Assembly (NCBI GenBank): GCA_018292915.2
Contig: JACVVK020000456.1
Location: 264,501 to 328,500, forward strand
DNA length: 64,000 nucleotides
Direction: 5' to 3'
Origin: Batillaria attramentaria
Taxonomy: Eukaryota; Mollusca; Gastropoda; Batillariidae
The position numbers and the translations under genes were made by a program. How positions within the stretch are numbered: position 1 is the stretch's first letter; the number at the start of each line of letters is the position of its first letter. This document shows, in pieces, positions 1 to 11,809 of the stretch. Under the pieces are notes generated by a model. The model had not been told where the DNA came from, did no database searches, and saw only the letters and a list, made by a program, of their open reading frames with translations.

Positions 1-38
1 TACGACCTCGACCGATTAGCCACATGACTGGGGATGGG

Positions 39-118
39 GAGAGAGAGAGAGAGAGAGAGAGACTGAGTGTGTGTGTGTGTGTGTGTGTGTGTGTCAGTGT
101 GTGTGTGTGTGTGTGTGT

Positions 119-202
<84 letters not shown>
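39..202. repeat. compound (GA)n-(TG)n-(GA)n microsatellite
   Basis: An uninterrupted run of GA dinucleotides, then TG, then GA again. The peptide frames across it are only repeats of CV and ER and are not coding. It directly precedes the CRE-containing tandem repeat. Confidence 0.95.
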
Positions 203-203
<1 letters not shown>

Positions 204-207
<4 letters not shown>

Positions 208-302
208 GTCAATTCCGTGAACTAAACATTTGACGTCAGCCTCTAGCACTGAGATATGACGTCAATTCCGTGAACTAAACATTTGACGTCAGCCTCTAGC
301 AC
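204..302. promoter_or_regulatory. tandem 53-bp repeat carrying four perfect CRE (TGACGTCA) sites
   Basis: A 53-bp unit is present twice in a row. Each unit has two copies of the palindrome TGACGTCA, at 204-211, 231-238, 257-264 and 284-291, spaced 26-27 bp start to start. TGACGTCA is the consensus CRE bound by CREB/ATF bZIP factors. A TATA-like TATAAATA lies at 516-523 and the GIMAP-like gene 1 follows on the same strand. Four exact 8-mers in 90 bp arise partly from the duplication, so two are independent. Regulation of gene 1 is inference. Confidence 0.6.
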
Positions 303-515
303 TGAGCCAAATCTGCCCCATCCCATAAAGTTGTTTCTCTATAGAAAAACAACTTAAAAATGTGCAATGGGAAAGCTCCAGAAAACACTTTACGGTTCTC
401 TTTGCTCGTATACTGTTTACCTCAGCCAGTCAGTCAGCGAACCGGCCGCATAACGTTTCCGCGGCTCAAGTGTATAGTGCGGTCGTGTAAGCTGTATACC
501 CGGGTATAGAAAAGA

Positions 516-523
516 TATAAATA
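516..523 (+). promoter_or_regulatory. TATA-box-like sequence
   Basis: TATAAATA, with a pyrimidine-rich stretch 20-30 bp downstream and a GTGAGT donor-like site at 555-560. It could be the core promoter of GIMAP-like gene 1, but no start site can be confirmed from sequence alone. Confidence 0.35.
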
Positions 524-837
524 CGCTGCACCGGCGTTCCCCTTTTCTCGAGAATGTGAGTAAGTTGTTGTTTTTTAGCGCCTGCATAATTATTGTATTG
601 CCGCCCCAGCAGTGTACGTCAGCTCACTAACGACACAACAGTAGGCCGGACTGCCAACTGCCGGATCAAAACCCGCCGGCGGCCGCGGCAACTGACTGAC
701 TTGACTTGACAGTGTCATCTTCAGTGGCTCCCCTATATTGTCACAGTTTTCAGTACTTGTGTTTACCACCGATACATCAGTGTACACTAAGGACTGACCT
801 TGGTATCACTGACACTTTTGTTTGAGGCAATTGTCGT

Positions 838-1107
838 GACTTGAACCGTGGGCCGACTGCAGTATCAGTTGCAGTATCAGTTGTTCATCATTTCAAGTCA
901 GTCCCTGATCAAGGTGAAAAGCCAGTGCGGTGTTGCTTTTGACAGACAAACTGAACCTGAAGCGATTTTTTTTTAATCTACGGTGACTGGAATGTCGTAA
1001 GCTATCAACTCATGGGAGATTTATACCGGCAGTATAACTGTGCCGAACCGTGACGTTTCTGCCAATTTGATTTCCGCAAATGATTTGCACTCGGGCTACT
1101 GATTCAC
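838..1107 (+). other. probable 5' untranslated exon of GIMAP-like gene 1
   Basis: Part of this stretch resembles two blocks upstream of GIMAP-like gene 2 (about 11810-11975 and 12535-12710): 'cttgaac', 'gcagtatcag', 'cagtc.ctgatc', 'agacaaac'. All three blocks are followed by a donor-like GTAAGT or GTAGGT (1108 here, 11976 and 12711 in the others). Conservation between duplicated genes plus a shared donor suggests a transcribed leader exon. The 5' limit is not determined. Confidence 0.35.
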
Positions 1108-1308
1108 GTAAGTACTACAACAATAGAACTTGACACAGACCGACCCGCTACGCAACTACAGCGTGTCACTCTAGTGAATTTAAATATATCGGGGCACTGT
1201 ACAAATGAAGGAAGAGTATTATATGTAGGCTGTGTTCAGGTTTGTGTGTGTTTTGCCCCCTTTAGAGTTGATCCAGAGGCGCAGCACCCGCAAACTGCGA
1301 AGAACGAA

Positions 1309-1463
1309 ATGGCGGAGCCAGACGTCGATAAGACTGACAGTAAGTTTCAACCTCTAACCATAATTATACGTAAAAAACAAACAAACAAACAAACAACACT
1401 AAACAAAACAACGACATTAACAAAAAAAAAACGTTCCGCCAACCAAACACCCCAAATGGTGGC

Positions 1464-1539
<76 letters not shown>

Positions 1540-2828
1540 CGTGTACAGAAATAAATCTTAAAGACGAAGTAGTCAGGCCGGGTGACATTCGGTTGTGTGA
1601 GAAATGTAGTAAAGCAAGCCCGGGTAAGCTATCGTCTCGAGTCAGGGCACCCCGGCTGTCTCGGTTAGACTCGTCTTTTTCTTGTACAAAAATAACTTCA
1701 ATAACAACCTGGATTTGCAAGAGACATGACTGCTACACAGTGAACACCGGGCCTGACTTTGTCTGCGCTAAATGTGGACATGGAGCAAGTCCCCGGCATA
1801 CAGCAACTAAATCGCCTGCGTCACAGTCTGAAGGAGCTACCGAAGGCATCGGACAGGAGAGGCTCCCCTCAGGTTGTCACCCAGTCAGCCAGTAATGTAG
1901 TACACCTAAATAAAGTGTAAACAACTGATAAAAACAAAAGTACTTTCTTCTTGGAAACCTTAGCCGGGTAAACAACAACAACAACAACAGTAGAACATTA
2001 TCATTCTCTCCATCAAATAGAAGATATTCATTGACTTCGAATTCACTGATGAAAGTGGGTTTTTTTTTATCTTTCTTTCTTTTTCCTTCCACTTTTTAAA
2101 AATTCCATTCCCTTTTAAAGCCCCTGCACTACGAAATGGGCAAAGGGGCTTTTTTTGCGGTCAGCCGGGTCATCTGGGTGTCCAAACGAGTGAACCAGTC
2201 AACACCAGTCTTGGTGTTCGTCAGTGGGCATTGTCAGATTCGAAACAGGGCTATTTTGTTTTCTATTTTATTAAGCCCAGCACTCGAACTATCATCGATG
2301 AAACAGTTTCGAAGCGGGGTAGCAGCGAAGCTGTCCCAGTGAATCTCTAGAACTGTCTGCAGCTATCTAGGCCTCTCTACAGTCTGAGCCCCAGTCATGA
2401 AAATGCAGAGACTCGTCCAGGAAATACTGTTTGATTCCGACTGGGTTTTACCAACGGATGCCTTTTGGTTGCGCAAGATTGTAGGACATGATGATGTTTG
2501 TTGGGTTTGTTCAGTGTAAACGTTGTACTTGCCCGTTCACTTCCAGCTGCGGCAGATCACCGCTTGACATCTCTCACGTCTCCCGACGACCCAGCGTCTT
2601 TTGAGCGCTCGACACAACACCCAAGCACAGCCCAGGACGACACAGGTCAGCGCATACCAGAGGGTTATTTTTGTTTTTATCCCAAGAGTCAAATACAGTT
2701 CCACGTATCATTGTGTGTCGGATTCTTGCTTCCACGTATAATGTTTAAGCAGTTGTTGTCATTTGTTGGGAAATTAAATTTGTATCCTTTCTTCCTTGTT
2801 GTTAGTAGTGGTGGTGGTAGTGGTGCAG

Positions 2829-2873
<45 letters not shown>

Positions 2874-3334
2874 TGTGTGTGGGGGGGGGCGGCGTCTTTG
2901 CCTTTTGGGTATATCTAGGCAAACCTCTATTCTTTAATGTGCAATATTATAATTGATCTATGATAGTTTACTAGGATATAATGTGCTTGTGTCAGCAGCA
3001 TGCTGTGTTGGCGAGATTGGCTATACAGGATTTAGTACTATTGGGTCATGCCAATAAAGTGTGTTTTGTTCACAGTCGAAATTACCTTATTTCTGTTTTA
3101 CGTAGTCTTGGACTTCCCTGACAAAGAGTGTCGCATTATCATGGTGGGCAAAACAGGCACAGGAAAGAGTTCATCTGGCAATACCATACTTGGATTTGAT
3201 GGTTTTACAGTCGGGGAGACGTTAGAATCTTGCACGGAACGCTGCGAGTGGCACAAAAGCCAACGTTTCGGCGTTCGACTGACGGTATGTGTTGAAATTT
3301 GTCCCACGTGAGATTTGAAAGACCCCCCCCCCCC

Positions 3335-3378
<44 letters not shown>

Positions 3379-4438
3379 CTCGAGGTGACATGGCGTGTTT
3401 TGATTGAGTTGGTTGAGTTGCTAGAGAAACGGCTGATAACTCTCACAGCGTTTTCTGTAACTATGCAACCTGGTCCCAAGCACTTTTTAAAAGGTATATG
3501 CATTACTTTATGTGCATTTGAAACCATGATGCAAGGCTAACAATGCTACTTTTACTGACCGCCTGTTGATTTAGATGATGATTCGGCCATGACTTTTAAA
3601 AAACGCAATGGGACCATCCATATGTTTTACTGTTTTGAGGATGTCCGTGGTACACATTCAAGAAGTCCGCATTCAAGGGTACTGTAGTCCCCATCCTGAA
3701 CAATACTGGCGTGGATTGAAAGTTTAATTTCCGGATGGAACGTCCCGCGTTTCAGTTTCCTTCGCTGATGTCATCCAAAAATTAATGTGGTACGCCCCTG
3801 AAACAATCTGCCCACCAACCAACCCGCCAACAAACGAACGAGTAACTTCACCGTGGTCTAATTTACCAGGTTGTCGACACCCCTGGGCTATTCGATACCC
3901 GCACAGAGAACTCTTTCGTCACCACAGAGGTCGCGAGGTGTATCGAAATGGTCTCCCCTGGAGCACACGCGCTGTTGGTATTCGTTCGAGCAGACGTGAA
4001 GTTTACCGGCGAAGAAGCAGAGGCACTGGAGCAGATTCGCATTCTTTTTGGAGAAGACATCCTACACTACACTGTCATAGTCTTCACCCATGGCGACAGG
4101 CTGAAACCTGGCAGCGTTTTATCATTTCAACTCACAAGTGAGGTGATTGAACGATTTCCAGACAGTCTGAAGTCAGTCCTGCAGGTCAGTATGATTATGT
4201 CAAGTAGGTCAGTAAGATATTCAGCATTAATTTTGTCGTACAGCTAATTTTGCACCCTGTTTTTATTGGGATGTATCAAAACTGAACCGCTGATAATTTG
4301 TTATGAAACGAAGAGTAAAGTTGTGAATACATAATTGATATCATGTTTTACTACTGCCTAGATATGCCTAATTTATGACTGGCGTTTCATCAGTCTAGTG
4401 CAGTCACAGTTTTGTTTGTTTGTTTGTTTGTTTGTTTG

Positions 4439-4493
<55 letters not shown>

Positions 4494-6474
4494 ACGCTGC
4501 CCGCCCCCGTGAAAATTGCGCCGCTCTGAAAATGTGTTTTTTTTTTTAAGCACAGACCTAAGCACTGCCTCAGTCTCTGGCTTAGGCCTACGTATGACTT
4601 GTACAAATTCGACATGATTTTCGAGCACTTGAAAATTCTTGCTGGGTCACCGAACAGCCGCTGATTGGCCGGCCGCAGGTAGTCGACAAAAACTGTTTGC
4701 GGAATTTCAGGGTATCAGTCAACCAAAAGGCTATTCAGGCACAGTTGGGGCCCATTTTCGGCGTTTTTAGTAGGTCAGCTCTGATTGCTTACGAGGCTAG
4801 CACTGAAACCACTGGATACCGGAAAACTTGACGATGAACTTGAACAACAACAACAACAACAAAACCACCAACAAAACAAACAAACAATAAAAAAACAACA
4901 AGATGGCCACCAGCCCAATATGTTGTTTCCATTCAATGACCTGCTGCAGTCACAGTCGTAGTCGTTGTGTCATGTATGCAGCCCGCGCGCACACGCCGGA
5001 ACGCAAGCTCTCTGACATCAAGCATGCTGACATAAAGAAAGTACTGAAAACCCTTATCGTGCCTCTATGCACTTGCAAAAACCCAAACACATGAGGTCGT
5101 GTGAGCTCGCCTAGCTGGTTGACGTCACAACTTGTTGGCGTATGCGAGGTTCTACATGGGTGAATGAATTCTTGTAATAAAGTCGTTCCCCTTTGACAGA
5201 GTTACTTCCCGCAGACCTGACTGACAGACGATTGCTTACTGGTATCGGAGAAGAGACCCTCTCTCTCTCTCTCTCGCCTTAGACGCGCGCTTGCGCGCGC
5301 ACGCACGCACCCCCCCTCCCCCTACACACACACACACACACACACACACATTATGCAAAGACCTTGGAATCAGAAAGACGCGTCACTCCTGCCCTCGTAA
5401 GATTAGACTCCAGAGTGCAGTCCCTTTTCGGCGGGGCGTGAAAATGTGACTGCTTACACCCAGCGCCATTTTTAAAAATGGCGAATTTTTTTTTTTAGAA
5501 AAGCAGAGACTTGTGTGTCATATGATTCGATTTGAAACGAAGTCTTGAATATCCGACCACTTTTCGTTTGGGCAAAATCTTTGCCAGCGGACAATTATTG
5601 TTGCGCTTTGATGGCACTGTTTACGTGGTAGACTGATCCAACAGGATGTGAGTAAACGGCAAGGGGGTTGCACTCTGACAGGCAAGGGTGTTGCACTCTA
5701 CAGGCAAGTATTATTGCACGGTGCAGACGATCACGTACCTGCCTTGTGGTGGAATAAGAGACGATTACAAAAGCATACACACCCGTGCTCTAGGACTGAA
5801 TGTAATAATAGATCTGTCCATTCAGACAGAGACAGGTTATGTATGTCTCTGATTCAGAAACACGCCTACTTTCACTCTGAAGACAGCCTGCTAATCACTT
5901 GCGCCACTGAGGATCCCTCTGGGTTCAAAGCTGGTCAAGGATGACATAGTGCGCGACCTTGTGTTTGAGAGCACCGAGACAATTTAGGCCCGTCACGGTA
6001 GCGCAGTGAGCGCCATTTCCCCACTGTGCACAGAGGTACTTTCCACTGAAAGACTCTGTGCTCCAGAGAGTGTCGTAAGAGAGACATATAGCGGGACAAC
6101 GCGAAGAGTTGTCTGCCCGCATTAGCGCGCATCCTAGATCTGGCCCCTATAGTGACAGCATGGCGGAAAGTGGAAAGCGATCACAAAAGCATGCAATTGT
6201 GTTCTGCGCCGAATTGTTCAAATAACAGACAAATATAAACGGGGAAATACTTCTTTTGGTATTCCTGTTGAAAAACAAACATTTTTTTTTCGCTTTCTTG
6301 TCCAAAAAAAGAAAAGAAAAAAAAAAAAAGACCTCAAGTGGTACGTGTGCATGCAGTGTAAACTAACAGTAAACACACGCGGCTGACGCAGATACAGCGT
6401 AATTTTTTTCCCTGACAACTTTACAAATCACGGTGACTTAAATTGTGCTAGCGTCTACCTGCATCTAAATTCAG

Positions 6475-6523
<49 letters not shown>

Positions 6524-9500
6524 AACAAAATCATCCGGCTGAACTTCGTTCTAACCATTGTAAAACCATATCACAACATAGAATCTGCTGGATCGTCGGT
6601 CGCAGATATGATTAATGCTGAGTTAGCAGGAAGTATTCAGCGGATGCGTCCATCTTTGGATCTCTCGCACATTCGATCTTTCTGTGTTCCGTACTAGTTT
6701 TACTTGAACACATCGAACGAAATGCACTGCGTAGCCTACGTACAGCAGTGAAAGCCAAACTAGATCTTTCTTTCGTCCTCCGGAACTTTGAGAGTACTTA
6801 TGTTTTCCATAGGCCTAAAACACATGCGAAATATATGGGGGGAGACCACCTGGCAGTCGCTGACATCTTCGTTTTTGTTTATTTTCTTAAAATGTTTTAC
6901 GGCGGCTAGTGTAGGGTTGGGTCAAACAACTGCGTAGATCTGCGGGATGCGCGCTAATGCGCGCAGACAACTCTTACGCGTTGTCCCTCAAAGGGAGGTA
7001 AGTGAACTATCTTTATGTTTCCAAGATCTTTGCATTATGCTTCTGAGTGTGAGTCAGTGGCAAAAACGAAACCCACTGAAATTCCCGCTTTCCACATGTC
7101 AAGTTGTAGAGACTCTTGCGAAAAGATACTGCATTTCGATGCAAAATAATTTCTAGACCATCCCAGAACATGCTGGTGCAGTAACGTCAGTAGATTACGT
7201 CACCTTGGAGAGATTTCGAGCCTTCCAGTAAGTTGAGGAATGTTCTAGATCTGACGTAAGCAGCCCCCCTGCACAGCGTTCTGGATTCTTCTTCTTTCAT
7301 GAATTTGTTCTCCGCGCATATTCTGTTCATAAAGTATTGGAGTTGTAGTCTGTTGTATCCCGTATCATCTCTGCGAGTGCACGATGATGGCGACATAGCA
7401 TAAGTAAAATACAACACCACGTCTCCAAACAGAGGAATTCCGAAAGAAAGTGGCGAGACACCCCCAAGAAAAAACAGCATCACGTCAATCAAACATGACG
7501 CACTTACTTTACGTCAGTGCGCGTGCGTCTCTTCTTCGATGTTTGTGAGGCGTGTGGCTTGCAGAGGAAATGTGCTGTGAGTACAAATTTTCGAGTCAAC
7601 TGACGATAACGGCTGCAGTGAATTTTTCTAATTTTTTTGTATATTTTTTATGGCACCCCAGGCTCATTATCTATGTATAGTAGGAGCGATTTTGAGATCT
7701 AAAGTGTGTTCACCAGCACTTTCATCAGGTACGGCTTACGCCAAAAGTATAAAAGCGACAACCTCCAAACTTCACTCAGTTGAGAGTCCGTATTCATGCT
7801 ATCTATGTCCAAAAAATGGAGTGGTTTAGGTAAATATTACGCCTTTAAACGCCAGAAAGCCACTTATTCTGAAAAGGGCGATAACTCGCAAATCATGTGT
7901 GCAATTGTACCTGGATCGGGCCTTCTATTCAACAATCTTGATTCATTTAGAAACCCCAAATTTGAAATCGATCGGTTCAGTATTTTCGGAGAAATAGGCA
8001 TCTGAACTGGGTTCACATGCAATGTCAACTCAGGCTCGGTTTACATGAAAACTATAAGAGCGACCATTTTCTAGTAGTGAGTCAATTCAGAGTCCGTATT
8101 CAAGCTATCTACTGCCAAAAAATTGAGTGATTTAAATAAATATTACGCCTGTACACGAAAGACAACCAACTTGTCTCAAAAGGGCGATAACTCCCAAATC
8201 ACTTAAGCAATCATCACACGCTTGAATCGTCTAATGTAACATTTTGATAAATTTGGATACCCCAAATTTGAAGCCATTCGGTTGAGTATTTTCGAAGAAA
8301 CGGGCCTGGACACAATTCACACACGCACACACACACGCACACACATCCGCACAGACGGCACTCAGTGAGGAGAAGAAGCGCGTTCGGAACAGCATACATG
8401 CCAGCATCGATGACGCAGGTTTTCTTACGTCATTGTCAGAGTTACACTTGCATAATCGTCTCTGCGGGAGATCGGCAGTGACGTGCGTTTGTACCACAGA
8501 TGCTTGCCTATGAACGTGGAAATTTTAGCCCGTCCTATTATGTTGTTTCCATTACTATGGAAACAACATAAAAACCGTCCTGCTCAGTCGATATTGTTTG
8601 ACGTTTTTTGTAACTTGGTTCTGTTAGCCTATAACTATAAATAGCCGACTCGAGAATACCGAGTTGCTCTTCTCTGTTCACTCTAAACAGAATGTTGGTG
8701 GACGTCACGTGGTCTTCAACAATGAAGGATCCGACGGAACGAAGAGCGCCCAAGTCCGCCAGCTGCTCGAGATCATCGCTGACGTTGTGTCCCGTAGATC
8801 TGGGACACATTTCACCAGCATTCTCCTTACTTCCGTCGAGGAAACCATTGCAAAACACGTGTTCAGTCTGATGAGGCGGTTGGGAAAGGACACGGTGCTA
8901 TTGTAAGTATTTAACTCACTCGATCTGTACCCATTTTTTGGGCCCTCACGTTTACGACGGCTGGCCGCTTCTGAGCTTTCTATTTGTTATTGTCAGTCAT
9001 GGGACGAGAAACAACGAAACCATATACAGATCTAGCAAAACGGGATATTTGTGGTCAAAGTGATGCAACTTTTCTTAGTATGCTATTGTCAGAGTCATCA
9101 CTAGAGCATAGTTTTGAAGCTCACAGGCTCCGCTGTCTCTTGCACTAATGGCGTCGTCTGTACCACGTGATGCTGCGGGCGGGCAGGAGGCGAAACAGAC
9201 AAGACATAACAAGGAGATACTCGCTCTAAAAACTGCCTTTATTCAGTTATGTTATGTCACAATGTTACAAGCTTGTTTCTCTGCATTAGATTTTCCCCTT
9301 TGCCATGTGTGCAGGAATGCTAAGTATGATGATAAGAAGGACCCAAGAAAGACGAAGTCGATGGTCGTGATGACTGACGATGACATTGATGATGACTGAT
9401 GACGACGACGACGCTGTTGGTGGTTGACAATGACGTTGATAACGGTGACGGCGACATTGATGATCTTAACAACAACAACGACGACGATGATGATGATAGT

Positions 9501-9910
9501 GGTGGTGGTGGTTGAGGTGGTGGCGAATACGATGATGATGATGGTGACGACGACGACGGTGGTGGTGGTGGTGGTGGTGATGACGACGACGACGACGACG
9601 ACGACGATGATGGAGGTGGTGGTGGTGATGATGATGAGGAGGAGGAGGAGGAGGAAGATGAGCAGGATGATGATGATGATGATGATTGCCGCATTTCTTC
9701 GTCAGCGATGACGTACGTTACCTGATGCGAGAGGCCCTGACTCAGTCAGACGTCGACGCGGCCAGTGCAAGCGACTGGAAGATGAGGGAAGCAATGAAAG
9801 AGAGGATGAAACTACTGAATGATCTGCAGACCATGTTAACCACAGAGTGGACGCATAAGCTGAAAAAACAGAAGAGCAAAACAAAGTCGCCATTTTGCAG
9901 GGTTCTTTAG
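1309..9910 (+). CDS. GIMAP/AIG1-type GTPase with N-terminal RanBP2 zinc finger and C-terminal CaaX box (paralog 1)
   Basis: Coding exons: 1309-1339, 1549-1872, 2547-2645, 3106-3284, 3870-4184, 8691-8902, 9706-9910; all junctions are GT-AG, phases agree, total 454 aa. The ATG exon probably begins at 1266, after an acceptor. Residues 65-86 fit the RanBP2 zinc finger W-x-C-x4-C-x3-N-x6-C-x2-C (W65, C67, C72, N76, C83, C86). A second C-x2-C (C27, C30) lies in the same exon. The AIG1 GTPase domain follows: P-loop GKTGTGKSS (166-174), DTPG (214-217), the GIMAP hydrophobic box LLVFVRAD, THGD (284-287) and a G5-like RHVVFNNE. The tail is a charged helix rich in Lys and Arg, ending in a lysine cluster and CRVL, a CaaX box with Leu that predicts geranylgeranylation and membrane attachment. 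GIMAPs are immune-associated GTPases; function here is inferred. The zinc finger may bind RNA or ubiquitin, as in other RanBP2-type fingers. Exon 2 boundaries are less certain than the rest. Confidence 0.85.
1412..1538. repeat. (CAAA)n-like tract and (TG)n microsatellite in intron 1
   Basis: (TG)n runs from about 1465 to 1538, ten bases before the exon 2 acceptor, so it takes the place of a normal polypyrimidine tract. Confidence 0.85.
2827..2892. repeat. (TG)n plus poly-G tract in intron 3 of paralog 1
   Basis: TG dinucleotide run followed by nine or more G. Low complexity; no coding content. Confidence 0.9.
3325..3376. repeat. poly-C and (CA)n tract in intron 4 of paralog 1
   Basis: C homopolymer followed by a (CA)n run, 40 bp after the exon 4 donor. 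Confidence 0.9.
6092..6985. mobile_element. MITE-like element with about 50-bp terminal inverted repeats
   Basis: The left end at about 6092-6140 starts GGGACAACGCGAAGAGTTG and continues through a CGCATTAGCGCGCAT stretch and AGATCT. The same sequence recurs as its reverse complement at about 6932-6985, ending CGCGTTGTCCC. The two arms face each other across about 800 bp with no transposase frame between them. This is the form of a non-autonomous DNA transposon. No target-site duplication could be fixed by eye. Confidence 0.55.
7740..8310. repeat. diverged tandem duplication, unit about 300 bp
   Basis: The block 7740-8005 resembles 8045-8310 along its length: 'gagagtccgtattca.gctatct', 'aaatattacgcct', 'aaaagggcgataactc.caaatca', 'ccccaaatttgaa..cgatcgg'. 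Neither copy has a credible coding frame. It may be part of a dispersed repeat. Confidence 0.6.
9380..9690. repeat. expanded (GAY)n trinucleotide tract in last intron of paralog 1
   Basis: About 300 bp of GAC/GAT/GGT triplets directly before the last coding exon. The corresponding intron of paralog 2 carries a longer (GAY)n tract (21330-21830), so the repeat was probably present before the gene duplicated. The Ser/Pro-rich and Thr/Val/Met-rich frames here are artefacts of the repeat. Confidence 0.85.
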
Positions 9911-10044
9911 ATTGAACTAAGAAACAGAAGCAAGACTAGTGCAAAGATCAAGACTTTGGAATCTAGAAACAGTTGAGAAGGGCGGAGGGAGGAAAGGAAG
10001 GGTAGAGGAAAATTGAAGGAGGGGGTGGGGGTGGGGGCGGCGAG

Positions 10045-10156
<112 letters not shown>

Positions 10157-10263
10157 ACTTGCAGTTCCTGTTACTATATAACTCTTTGCTTATCACCACA
10201 GAGCCACAGAGACACATTTGTGCTAGAAGGAAATGCACACTTGCGCTTTCCCTTAACAAACAA

Positions 10264-10308
10264 AATAAAAATTTTGATATTTCATTGCTTCGCATTGTAA
10301 GAAATAAA
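10264..10308 (+). terminator. candidate polyadenylation signals of paralog 1
   Basis: AATAAA occurs at 10264-10269 and 10303-10308. They lie in a stretch ('cacagag.cacagagacacat.tgtgctaga.gg') that is also found after paralog 2 near 22320-22350, which supports transcription of this segment as 3' UTR. Confidence 0.45.
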
Positions 10309-10309
10309 C

Positions 10310-10375
10310 ATGTCGTGTTACTAATTATCCCGAATGAGTCTAATTCAAGGGGTTTGGGGCGGGAGGTGTGGGGGC

Positions 10376-10429
<54 letters not shown>

Positions 10430-11800
10430 ATTACCCAGTGGAGAGTGAAAATTGATAGCGGATCGTTATCAACCAACCAACCAACGATTGAACCAGCCAA
10501 TCAATCAAGCAATCCAACAATGCAGCTACAACTATGCCGACGGAAACTCAATGAAATTGAATAGAATTCCGGCAAGGGTCGGGGAGGGAGAGGGTGGGGT
10601 GGGGGATAAAATTACTGACGGACCGTGAAAAAAAAAAAAGCTGAGAGTTTTCGGGGGAAAAAACCCACAACAATTCTCTGTGCTCTTTACAGCGATATTC
10701 TACCTGCATTTTATATTTAGACTGATAACCTTTCCGCTGTTAGTGGCCCTTGTCGACCTTGTGCGCCGGCCGGGCACAAAGCTGGAATGGAATACACGTG
10801 TTCTCCGTTTCCCGGTAAAGCCAGTTTCTATTACAAGTGCCTGCCGTTTTGCTGTCGGCTAAAACCTCAACAGCAGCAAACGCGCCGCAGATGACCCAGG
10901 CAACTTGACCCTGGATGTTTTGTTTATTGGTGTCACTGTCGCTTTGGTTGCGTTAAGCCGGCTCTTAACTGGGCACTATGGAGCGCCACAGTGCTGTCCA
11001 CAGTTGTGACACAGTTGTGATTTTGGGGGTTTTCGCTGCTGTGGCGTCATCACACCAACCTGGATTTCAAATACTTGCCACAACTGCGACTGTGGTTTCC
11101 ACAACAGATTCTGACTGGCTGTACTACGTCACTCGCGGGCGCGCAAACATGGCGGACAATGCATCTGTAACACTTGCGACGCACCTGGTCAACAGAGGCC
11201 ACGACAGACTGTAAATGTAATGCTCGCTCGCTCGCTCGCTCAACACCGAGTCTTTATTTACACACGCATCAACCGAATAAAACAATACATCATCAAGTCT
11301 AAAACCCCCGAGCTTTTGCTTACTGCTAAAACACTCCTGTACTAATAATACTAATCATTTACTGATAAAACACTACGGAACAACATCAAGTCTAAAACCC
11401 CTGAGCTGTTGCTTACTGCTAAAACACTCCTGTACTAATAATACTAATCATTTACTGATAAAACACTACCATGCGAATTGAACCCCAAATATGTATATGT
11501 AAACGTACCTGGTCAACAGAGGCCACGACAGACTGTAAATGTAATGCTCGCTCGCTCGCTCGCTCAACACCGAGTGACGAGCAGATGCCGGCCCCGGCTG
11601 ACGATGGTACTGTGAGCGCTTCTCACTATCACGTGCACTCCGCTACACGCACGAGCTGACACGTCAGACACAACCCGCTACACATCTTCAATCGGTTTGT
11701 CACCGACCACAGCTGTGTTCAGTTTTGTAGTTAGTAGACACACCGAGCGCAACGACTGTGATATGCACATGTGTGTTTCGCGCGCTGTGCCCTAATCGAC
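10310..11800. other. intergenic region between the two GIMAP-like genes
   Basis: Holds (TG)n at 10377-10428, a CAACC-rich patch, then a locally duplicated region. A 70-bp block at 11180-11250 ending in (GCTC)n recurs at about 11508-11570, and a 90-bp AT-rich unit at about 11290-11375 recurs directly at 11385-11470. A 21-codon ATG frame at 11150-11217 starts MADN and has a good start context, but no splice or homology support. No gene is called. Confidence 0.5.
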
Positions 11801-11809
11801 AGGGCTTGA

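Larger units (their letters stand above)
4185..8690 (+). other. 4.5-kb intron 5 of paralog 1
   Basis: No credible coding exon. It holds (TTTG)n-(TG)n at 4412-4491, (AAC)n near 4844-4862, (CT)n/(CG)n/(AC)n near 5257-5350, (CA)n at 6478-6521, an inverted-repeat element at 6092-6985, a diverged tandem duplication at 7740-8310, and a (CA)n-like tract at 8317-8350. The matching intron of paralog 2 is only 1.77 kb and filled with different repeats, so the introns diverged after duplication. Confidence 0.7.

Noticed and set aside
24..206. Open frames of repeated CV, HT, ER or SL residues here and at every (TG)n/(GA)n/(CT)n tract
   Set aside because: They are translations of dinucleotide repeats, open in several frames at once, with no domain or splice context.
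11150..11217. Short ATG frame (MADN...) upstream of GIMAP-like gene 2
   Set aside because: Only 21 codons, no donor in phase with known exons, and it overlaps a locally duplicated block.
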